The notes beneath the pieces are model-generated. The model was given only the letters and a program-made list of their open reading frames with translations. It made no database searches and was not told where the DNA came from. The translations under genes were made by a program, and so were the position numbers. A DNA stretch of 64,000 bases from Niveispirillum sp048066115 (GTDB lineage: Bacteria; Pseudomonadota; Alphaproteobacteria; Azospirillales; Azospirillaceae): positions 248,001 to 312,000 of the forward strand of contig NZ_JBLTYX010000002.1 in the NCBI RefSeq assembly GCF_048066115.1. The letters are read 5' to 3'. This document shows, one piece after another, positions 1-7,900 of this stretch; within the stretch, counting starts at the first letter, position 1, and every line of letters begins with the position of its first letter.

Positions 1-3000
1 TGGCCACGACCTGTGTAGATCCATCCACGCCCACGACGAACTTGCCCCGCGTCTCCTCGAACACGAGCAGGAAGTTCGGAGAGGAACCGCGTTCAACTTC
101 CACACCAGCAGTACCGGCAGTGACACCAGAACCCACCTCGCCCTTGTTGATCAGGAGCAGGTTGTCGCTGACCTGGATCGTCTCGGCCTCGCTGATCCAA
201 GCGTCACCATTGTGGATGATGTCCCCGTTCACCGTCAGGGTGCCGTTCAGCGTCGCACCGGCAAAAGTCGGTGTGGCCCCAGCGTGCATATTCTGTGGCA
301 ACGAAAATGTGATCGTCTTATCGACGGAGGTATATGTCAGTGCGATCTGGTTTGTCGTACCCGCAATAACGCGGGTATCCCAGGCTCCAGACCCTGTCCT
401 GGTGGCAAAACCGAGCGTGGACAGCCCGGCCAGGGCCGTCAGATCGCCGTCAAGCGGCTGCGCGTCGGTGATGCCATATCCCGCGATCGTGGTCGGTTTC
501 GCCATGATATTCGACCAGGCCGGCGTGACATCGATCTGCCCCGCACCGACAAGCCGCCCCTGCTGGTCGACCGTGAAAGTCGCGACCTTGCCCGCCGCCC
601 CGTAGGTTCCGGCGGTCACGGCCGTGTCGGCAAGCGAGATCGAGCGATCGGCGGCCAGGCTGCCGCCGCCCGCCAGGCCCGTTCCCACCGATATCGCGGT
701 CGTCGCATGGGCGGCATCGGTGATGCCATAGCCGGCGATGGTCGTCGGCTTGTCGGTCAGCGAGGCGAAGTCCGTCACGGCCGGTGCGGTGGTGACCCCG
801 GTGACGCGGCCCTGGGCATCCAGCGCCAGGATGGGGATCTCCGATGCCGAGCCATAGGTGCCGGAGAGGATGCCGGTGTCGGTCAGGCTGATCCGGGCCG
901 ACGTGCTGTCGGTGACGACATCGATGCCGGTACCGGCCGTGGCCGGCCGAGACAGCGCGTTGAAGGAAATGGCCCGGTTCGCGGCGTTGAAGGTCAGCTG
1001 CATGCCGGGACCGGCGACGAAATTCAGGAGTTCGGCCGGGCTGGTGGCGATGAAGCGCTGGCTGGTGCCGTCACCGATGATGCCGAAATTATTGCCGCCG
1101 ACGATGGTGGCCGCCTCGATGGCATAGCCCTGCGACTTCAAGGCCCAATGCAGTGCCGAGAAGAAGCCCGGCGCCGCCGGGATCGAGACGTCCTCCGGAT
1201 TGCTCGACCATGCCTGGGCCTCCAGCCGGTGCTGCGCGGTGGCATCGCGCAGGGTAGCCGTGGCATCGCGCGCCACCTGGGCATCGACCTTGGCCGCCAG
1301 CGCATCGCTCGCCGACGTCGCGGCCGTGCTGGCCGAGATGGCGGCGTTGCCCGCACTGTTGCCGGCCTGGGTCATCAGGGCCAGCGTGTCGGTCAAAGTC
1401 TGGCCCACGGCCGTCGCACTCGACGCGGCGGCTGTTGCCGAACCGGCGGCGTTACCGGCCGATATGCCGGCACCGCCAGCGGCCTCGCCCGCCGCTTCGG
1501 CACTGGCCGCCGCGGACGTGGCGCTGCTGACCGCCGCGGACGCCTTTTCCAGCGCAATGGCAGCCGAGGTTGCGGCAGCCAGGGCGTGGTGTTTGGCGGA
1601 ATGCTCGCCGGAGGTCCGGACGGTACCGTCGGTCTTCGACGCCCATTCGCTGGCTTCCAGGACACTGTCAACCGCGTCGAGGGCGGCGTTGTCGGCCACC
1701 GTCGCCGAGGCCTGCGCAGCGTCGCGGGCCGTCAGGGCGGCGGTGCGTGCACTGGCGGCCTCCTGGGCTGCGGCAACCGCCTCCCCCGCCCGGGTATCGG
1801 CCATGACAGCGTCGGCATGGGCGTTGGCCTCGCTCAAGGCTGCGGCCTGCGCATGGTGCTTGGCGGAGAATTCGCCACCGGCGACGGCAGCCCCCGTGCG
1901 GGTCGCCCATTGTGCGGCCAGATCGCGGCTGGCCGCCGCCTCGTCGGCCTTGGCCGTGGCGATGTCGGCCTTGGTCGTGGCCACGGAGGCCTTGTCCGTC
2001 GCGCTCACGGCGGCAATGGTGGCGGCCGTGACACTGTCGCCGATGCTGGCGGCATGGGTGGCGGCCTGCACCGCGGAACCAGCGGCGGCATCGGCCGACG
2101 CCTGGGCCGCGACAACTGCGGATGCCGTCTGGGCTGCCGCGCTGGCCGCCGTGGCAGCGGACGTGACAGCGGCCTGCGCATGATGCTTGGCCGAATATTC
2201 GGCGGGATTGCCGTCCACCGCCTCGATAACCGGACCGGTCGTCCGGATCGCCCAGTTCCGGGCGCCGGCCTCGGCCGCGACGGCGGTATCACGGGCCCCG
2301 ACAGCAGCGGCGGCGGCCGGAACCGTGACGTCACGGGCGGCAATGGCCGCATCCCTGGCGGATGTCGCGGTATCGCGGGCGCTGGCGAGACCGTCGGCGG
2401 ACAGCACGGCCTCGGCGGCTTTGGCCGTCGCCGTATCGGCGGCGGCGACCGCCGTCGTGGCGCTGCCGGCGGCCTGGGTTGCTGCCGTGGCAGCAATGGC
2501 CTTGTCGGCCAGAGCGGCGGCGGCGGCGCTTTCAGCCACCGTGCGCGACGCCGAGGCTTCATCGGCCTTGACCGTCGCCATGTTGGCGGCGGTGGCCGCA
2601 CTGGCGGCACTGGCCGATGCCTCTCCGGCCTTGGTCGTGGTCAGATCGGCCTTGGTCGTGGCCGTGCCGGCGGCGGCCGTGGCCGTGCCGGCGGCGGTGG
2701 CCGCCGCCGTGGCACTGGCCGACGCCTCACCCGCCTTGGTGGTGGCCGTGGTGGCACCCGTGGTGGCGATGGCCGCCTGATTGGTCGCGATCGTGGCCTG
2801 GCCGGTCGCGATCGTGGCCTGGTTCGTCGCGGTGGCGGCGGAGGTGGCGGCATCGGTGGCCGACAGCGCGGCCGCATCGGCGCGCGTGCCCGACAGGGTA
2901 GCACTGGCCGCGGCGGCCTGGGCCGAAATGTCGGCGGCATTGGCCTTGCCGGTGGCGCTGGTCGCGGCACTCGCCGCTGTGGACGCCGACGCCGTGGCGG

Positions 3001-4225
3001 ACGCGGCGCGGTCGCCGGCCAGAGCGGCATCGGCAGCGGCGGCGACAGCGCTGGCATTGGCGTTGGTCGCGGAGGTCAGGGCGGCGGCGGCCGAACCGCC
3101 GGCAGACGTGGCCTTGCTGGTCGCCAGATCGGCGGCGGCTTCGGCATCGACCTCCGACGCACGTGCTGCCGTGGCGCTGGTCGCGGCCTCGGACGCCTTG
3201 GTGCTGGCCGTGCCGGCACTGGCAGCAGCGGCGGCCTGGGCCGCCGTCGCCTCACCGGCCTTGGCGACGGCCGTGGCGGCGCTGGCCGCCGTCGCCGTCA
3301 TGGACTGGGCGGCATCCGCCGCGGAAGTGGCGGCGGCCTGGGCATGATGCTTGGCGGAGAATTCACCGGCCGCGACCGGACCGGTCTTCACGGCCCAATC
3401 CTGGGCCAGCACCTTTGCAGCCTCGGCCTGGGTCTTGGCGGTCTCGGCGTCGACCAGGGCGGCGGCGGCCGATGCGGCCGATACGGAAGCGGCAGCAGCT
3501 GAAGTGGCGGCAGCGTCACGCGACGCGGCGGATGCCGTGGCGGCATCCTGGGCCCCCTGGCGTGCTACGACCGCCTCGTCGCGGGCGGCGGCGGCGGCCA
3601 GGGCGGCGTTGGTGGCTGCCAGGATCCCCTGGCCCAGCGGACCCGGCTCCCACGCGGCATCCGCCTCGTCATAGATATATTCGGCGTAGCCTTCGTCGCG
3701 GACGCGGATATAGAAACCTTCGAACGGTGCGCGGAACGCCCATTGCGCGCTGGCACTGTCCCAATAGGCCAGCTCGTTGACATGGCCGGCCCAGGCGCCG
3801 GTGGCGCCAGCCGGAACCAGGTAGTTCTGGCCATCGACGCCGGTGCCGGGAATGTCGGCAACCCGGCTTTCGACAATGGTCAGGCCATCATCGATATTCA
3901 GCAGCGCGCGTTCGACATCGATCGCCAGGCGCTGGATCAGGTCGGCGGTGTTAATGTCGCCGTTCACGGGGAACGGGAAGTTGTAATAGGGCGTGAAGTC
4001 ACGATGGACACCGTACCCGGCCCCGGCGCGCGTCACCCCCGCATAGGTCGATGCCAGTTGCAGCTGGGTGTTCGACACGACCGTCGCGACGACATACCAG
4101 CCGGCTTCACCCGCCAGGGACAGGATCTGTCCGGGCAGGATGTTGGACAACCAGAGGGTATTCGCACCATTGACGATGCTGCTGCCGTTCTGGACGCTGA
4201 CAGTCCCGGCTTTGTACTGTGCCAT
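1..4225 (-). CDS. Phage tail fibre, alanine-rich, 3' end beyond window
   Basis: An open frame runs from ATG 4225 (MAQYKAGTVSV, preceded by AAGGACGG) to the left edge without a stop, so at least 1408 residues. Residues 1-200 form a baseplate-attachment-like head with ordinary composition. About residues 210-1020 are almost pure Ala/Ser/Thr/Asp heptad-like sequence, as in trimeric coiled-coil fibre shafts. The shaft is interrupted by four W-A-x-K/R-T...E-F/Y/H-S-A-K-H-H-A modules. After this come receptor-side repeats such as KPTTIAGYGITDA (twice) and DAQGRVTGV-like strands, and the visible C-terminus VFEETRGKFVVGVDGS is typical of phage fibres. It is the likely host-range determinant of the particle. 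The gene has its own promoter region, separated by 160 bp from the upstream gene. Whether a chaperone domain or chaperone gene follows cannot be seen. Confidence 0.85.
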   Translation of the reverse strand, partial: MAQYKAGTVSVQNGSSIVNGANTLWLSNILPGQILSLAGEAGWYVVATVVSNTQLQLASTYAGVTRAGAGYGVHRDFTPYYNFPFPVNGDINTADLIQRLAIDVERALLNIDDGLTIVESRVADIPGTGVDGQNYLVPAGATGAWAGHVNELAYWDSASAQWAFRAPFEGFYIRVRDEGYAEYIYDEADAAWEPGPLGQGILAATNAALAAAAARDEAVVARQGAQDAATASAASRDAAATSAAAASVSAASAAAALVDAETAKTQAEAAKVLAQDWAVKTGPVAAGEFSAKHHAQAAATSAADAAQSMTATAASAATAVAKAGEATAAQAAAAASAGTASTKASEAATSATAARASEVDAEAAADLATSKATSAGGSAAAALTSATNANASAVAAAADAALAGDRAASATASASTAASAATSATGKANAADISAQAAAASATLSGTRADAAALSATDAATSAATATNQATIATGQATIATNQAAIATTGATTATTKAGEASASATAAATAAGTATAAAGTATTKADLTTTKAGEASASAASAATAANMATVKADEASASRTVAESAAAAALADKAIAATAATQAAGSATTAVAAADTATAKAAEAVLSADGLASARDTATSARDAAIAARDVTVPAAAAAVGARDTAVAAEAGARNWAIRTTGPVIEAVDGNPAEYSAKHHAQAAVTSAATAASAAAQTASAVVAAQASADAAAGSAVQAATHAASIGDSVTAATIAAVSATDKASVATTKADIATAKADEAAASRDLAAQWATRTGAAVAGGEFSAKHHAQAAALSEANAHADAVMADTRAGEAVAAAQEAASARTAALTARDAAQASATVADNAALDAVDSVLEASEWASKTDGTVRTSGEHSAKHHALAAATSAAIALEKASAAVSSATSAAASAEAAGEAAGGAGISAGNAAGSATAAASSATAVGQTLTDTLALMTQAGNSAGNAAISASTAATSASDALAAKVDAQVARDATATLRDATAQHRLEAQAWSSNPEDVSIPAAPGFFSALHWALKSQGYAIEAATIVGGNNFGIIGDGTSQRFIATSPAELLNFVAGPGMQLTFNAANRAISFNALSRPATAGTGIDVVTDSTSARISLTDTGILSGTYGSASEIPILALDAQGRVTGVTTAPAVTDFASLTDKPTTIAGYGITDAAHATTAISVGTGLAGGGSLAADRSISLADTAVTAGTYGAAGKVATFTVDQQGRLVGAGQIDVTPAWSNIMAKPTTIAGYGITDAQPLDGDLTALAGLSTLGFATRTGSGAWDTRVIAGTTNQIALTYTSVDKTITFSLPQNMHAGATPTFAGATLNGTLTVNGDIIHNGDAWISEAETIQVSDNLLLINKGEVGSGVTAGTAGVEVERGSSPNFLLVFEETRGKFVVGVDGSTQVVA
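1584..3397 (-). repeat. Four dispersed W..EFSAKHHA modules in fibre shaft
   Basis: Inside the fibre gene four related modules read W-A-V-K-T-G-P-V..GEFSAKHHA (3341-3397), W-A-I-R-T..AEYSAKHHA (2178-2254), W-A-T-R-T..GEFSAKHHA (1851-1909) and W-A-S-K-T..GEHSAKHHA (1584-1645). Each interrupts the alanine-rich shaft. Modules of this kind occur in tail fibres of many phages as short globular breaks in the coiled coil. Confidence 0.8.
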
Positions 4226-4240
4226 ATCATCCGTCCTTGT

Positions 4241-4262
4241 TTATCTCTATCGGTAGATATTA
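4241..4262. promoter_or_regulatory. Dyad element, copy 4, before the tail fibre gene
   Basis: Centred on CG at 4251-4252 is TTATCTCTAT-CG-GTAGATATTA. Its right half matches the consensus AT-N-R-CTATWA shared with sites at 15069-15090, 16441-16462 and 17362-17383. It is the most divergent copy. It lies 15 bp from the fibre start codon and overlaps the predicted -10 box, a position expected for a repressor. The binding protein is inferred, with the XRE protein at 16923-17264 the natural candidate. Confidence 0.45.
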
Positions 4263-4286
4263 GACGTCAACAAATGACCCAGTCAA
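4257..4286 (-). promoter_or_regulatory. Predicted sigma-70 promoter for tail fibre
   Basis: On the minus strand TTGACT (4286-4281) is followed after 18 bp by TAATAT (4262-4257). The -35 lies in the perfect palindrome GTCAAATTTGAC (4282-4293). The promoter is also flanked by an inverted repeat, GACGTCAA at 4263-4270 and TTGACGTC at 4289-4296. This suggests regulated transcription of the fibre gene separately from the rest of the tail operon. Not experimentally known. Confidence 0.5.
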
Positions 4287-4385
4287 ATTTGACGTCGAGA
4301 TGGATTGGGAGGGAGCGCAACGCCAGGCTGGACCTGCCGGCCGCCCGCACCTGTCGGCGCGGGGTATTGGTCGTCGCTTTTCCGG

Positions 4386-4574
4386 TCAATCGCGGTAGGG
4401 AAACCGTGTCTTGACCTGGATGATGAATTCCCTCAGGGCGGCCAGCTTCTCCGGCCGGCCCATGGCGGCCTCCGTCATCGCCTCCAGTTGCCTGGACATC
4501 GGCCAGTTCTTCAGGATCTCGGTCTCACGCGCCGCGGCGATGGAGACCTTCGACAATCCGAGGCTGATCTTCAT
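4386..4574 (-). CDS. Small unknown protein of the tail cluster (62 aa)
   Basis: Its ATG overlaps the stop of the preceding gene (ATGA, 4574-4571), so the two are translationally coupled. The product (MKISLGLSKVS...KTRFPYRD) is short, charged, mostly helical by composition, and has no recognisable domain. Its place between the hub-associated 125-residue protein and the tail fibre suggests a tail-tip accessory or assembly role. That is position-based inference only. Confidence 0.6.
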   Translation of the reverse strand: MKISLGLSKVSIAAARETEILKNWPMSRQLEAMTEAAMGRPEKLAALREFIIQVKTRFPYRD

Positions 4575-4948
4575 ATTGCTTCAATCTCCTGGAAGACCGG
4601 CACGACCGGCCATTGCGTCACCGCCACCCGGTACCGTCCGGGCGTGCTGAAGGTCAGCTTCAGCACGCCGTCGGAAACCTCGTGCTCGTCACCATCGATG
4701 GTGACGATGCACGGGATGGGAAGGTCCTTCATCGTCGCCTCGCTATGGCCGTCGGCTTTGACCGTCAGCCTGTCGAAGGACGGGTTCGGCCGCTTGACGA
4801 CCTTGCCGGCAACGGGATCGAACAGCAGGCTGTTGGGATCGGTACCGGGTTCCACCTCTTCCTCATGCACGGCATCGGCAGGGCGGGTACGGACCGACTG
4901 GATGCCGAGCAACCGGCCGCCAGCGTCGAAATAGGCAATATTTGTCAT
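4571..4948 (-). CDS. Tail-tip-associated protein of unknown function (125 aa)
   Basis: Start ATG 4948 is chosen because it overlaps the stop codon of the hub gene (ATGA) and begins MTNIAYFDAGGRLLG; the frame is open further upstream but that part overlaps the hub coding sequence. The sequence is beta-rich, with alternating hydrophobic residues in the C-terminal half (IPCIVTIDGDEHEVSDGVLKLTF). Small proteins of this type often follow the gpJ-like hub in alphaproteobacterial siphophages. I do not recognise a named family. It is coupled on both sides, so probably made in stoichiometry with the hub. Confidence 0.65.
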   Translation of the reverse strand: MTNIAYFDAGGRLLGIQSVRTRPADAVHEEEVEPGTDPNSLLFDPVAGKVVKRPNPSFDRLTVKADGHSEATMKDLPIPCIVTIDGDEHEVSDGVLKLTFSTPGRYRVAVTQWPVVPVFQEIEAI

Positions 4949-7900
4949 CGCTTTGCCCCAATGATTGCAATGCCGATATTCCGGGCGGTGGATGCCAGTA
5001 CCTGTAGATTGCCTGGCATGGCGAAGGGCTGTGCGCACAGCCTCACGGAGAATGAATTCACACCGATGATCGAGGTGGCGATGGAGGCCGGAATCCTGAA
5101 GACAGTATCGCCATTCTTGGTCAGCACGCCGACCTGGGCGCTCTGCTTGAGTACCCAGCCACCGCCGTTGGCGGACACATATAGTCGCAGCTCAAGTCCG
5201 AGATCCTTGAGCGAGCCGCCATCCACGGTGACATAGGCCACGATCATCCCGCCGCCACCCTCGACGTTATAGGTACCGGACTGCGCCAATTCGGTTTCCC
5301 GGCCCGCGGGACAGATTGTGTCACCATTGACAACGAAATCGGGCTCCGACACCGCCTTGCCGGCGATGTTCGTTGTGCCGACGACATTCAATCCAAGGCC
5401 GTTGGCCGTCAGGATCGTCTTGGAGTCCTGGTCCCGGATGATCAGGCCGTAATCCACCGACGTGCCACCGATCTTGCCGAGTTCGACCCTGCGGACGGGC
5501 TCGCGACCCTCTCTCGGCTGATCGACGATGATGCGCGGCTGGGTGCCGGAATGCAGGAAAAGCCGACCACCCCCGGTCTCGATCCCACCGACCTGGATAT
5601 CACCGGCGATGATGTTGCCAGCCGTGATCTTGGCGGCGGACAGGTTGCCGATCAGCGCATCACCGATGGCGGCACCGGCGATGTAGGTGCTGATATTATT
5701 GGCATTCAGCTGACTCACCGTCGCCAACGATCCGAGCCCGGTGACATCCGACGTCGAGACGGAGCTTTTCGTGGCCAGGGAGCCCAGGCCGGTAACGTCG
5801 CTGCTGCTGACGGAACTCTTGGTCGCCAGGGTCCCCAGGCCATTGACCTCTGATGTCGTGATCTTGTCCTTGGTCGCCAGGGCCCCCAGGCCGGTGATGG
5901 CGCTCGCCTTCAGCCCGGACCCGCTGCTGAAGATCAACTTTTCATCGTAGTCATAGATCTGGATGCCGTAATCGACACCGGGTATATGGCCCAGCCACAC
6001 ACGCTTGCGACCGGTGCGTGGATCAATGACCTGGATGTTGCCTTGCTTGATCAGGATATCCTGAACATCGATGGTTCCGGCGGCGATCTTGTCCGCTGTC
6101 AGGTTCTTGATCTTCGCCGCGGTGATGGTGGCATCGCCGATCACCGCACTGTTGATGATGACGCGCGTCTGGCCATCGACCTCGCCGACGGCGAAAGGCA
6201 CGGTACGGCCGGCACTGCCCGGCTTGATGATGGCGAACCGGTCGGCATGGATGATGAACTCACTGGATGGCACGTCGTCCTTCAGCGTCGTCGCCAGACC
6301 GAAGCCCGAGACATGGCCGTTGGCGTCGACCTTGACGGTATACTGGGCCTCCAGACCATCCTTCGACTTCGCCAGCGTCGATATCGACGAGGTGTGGTTT
6401 CCCACCGTCGTGGACAGCGTGTTCAGGGCGCTGGCGCTGGCCGTGGCGCTACCGGCGACGGTGTCAAGGCGGCCGCTGATCGTGGCCTGCGTCTTCAGCA
6501 GGCCAGTGACGGGATCGTTGACCGAGGATTCCAGCTTGTCCAGGCGGCCGGCGGCGGCATTAGTGCGCGTCACCATCGCGTCGTTGACGCTGGTGATGCG
6601 GGAATGCGCCAGCGTCAGGCCGGTGGCCGGATCGTTGACCTTGCCTTCCATCACCGAGATGCGGCTGGCCAGGGCCGCGTCCGCCCCGACCGAAACGGAT
6701 TCCACGGCATTGATGCGGGCCTGAACGCTGGGGATCGTGCCGCCGGCATTGAACAGCTCGGCACGCAGGGCGCTGGTCCGATCGGCCGAAGCCTTGTCGA
6801 CGGCGGATACCGAGGTCTCAAGCGTACCGACACGCGCACTGGTCTTGGCCAGACCGCTATTGGGATCGTTGACAGCCGTTTCCAGGCCGCTGGTGCGGCT
6901 GGCGACGGATGAGACCTGGGTGGACAGGCTGCTTTCCACCGTCCCGATCCAGGTTCGTGTCGCCGACAGACCGGTAGCCGGGCTGTTCACACTGGTTTCC
7001 AGGCTGGATGCCCGACCGGCCAGCGCGTCCGTCCGCGACACCATGATGTTGCTGGTATCGGTGATGCGGGCATTGGCCTTGGCAAGGCCGGTGACCGGAT
7101 CGTTGACGGCACTTTCCAGGACGGACGCCCGGCTGGCCAGGGCCGTGTCGGCATTCACGCGGGCCGTATCCGCATCGGTGATGCGGGCATGGGCCTTGGA
7201 CAGGCCGGTGGCGGGATCGGCCAGTCCGGCCTCGATCGTCCCGAAGCGGGAAGCGGTCGCCACCTTCTCGTTCGCCACCGCCGTTTCCAGCGAGCCGACG
7301 CGGCTGTGTGCCGCCGGCAGCCCGGTGGCCGGATTGTTGATGGTGGCGCTGATGGCGGAGAAGCGGGTGGTGGTCACGCTGTCCAGCGTGGCCACGACAT
7401 TGGACATCTCCGTCACGCGGCCATGGGCCTTGGCCAGGCCGGTGGCCGGGTCGTTCAGGGTAGCGTTGATATCGTCGATGCGTGACGCCGCAGCGGCGTC
7501 GGCGCTGGACATGGTGGTGGCCAGGGAAGTGACGCGGGCATGGGCACGGGCGACGCCCGTCTCCGGATCGTCATAGCGTGCGGCCAGCGTCGTCAGGGCC
7601 GTGGCGGTGTTGGACTGTGCGGTCTCGTTGGCCGTGAAGCGGCTGATGAACTGCGTGCGCGTCGCCGGCAGGCCCGTCAGCGCGTCGTTCAGCGCCTTGT
7701 CCACATCGCCGATCAGGGCATTGAGGTTCGCCGCCTCCTCCGCCAGCCGGTCATTCACCCCGGCCACCAGCAGATGCGCCTTGGCCAGGCCGGTGACCGG
7801 GTCGTCCAGGCGTGCGTTGATATCGGTGGAGATGGCCCGCAGACCATCATCCGCATTCTCCAGGTCGGTCCGCGTGACGGCGACCAGGTTGGTCAGGTCC

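Noticed and set aside
212..3502. Long plus-strand open frame of 1096 codons with Gly/Arg-rich product
   Set aside because: It is the antisense shadow of the alanine-rich fibre gene; the minus frame gives a coherent phage fibre with recognisable motifs, the plus frame gives low-complexity Gly/Arg sequence without domains.
6490..7815. CRISPR-like array because of regular 117-bp repeats
   Set aside because: Repeats are in frame, coding and diverged at codon level; there are no identical repeats with unique spacers and no cas genes.
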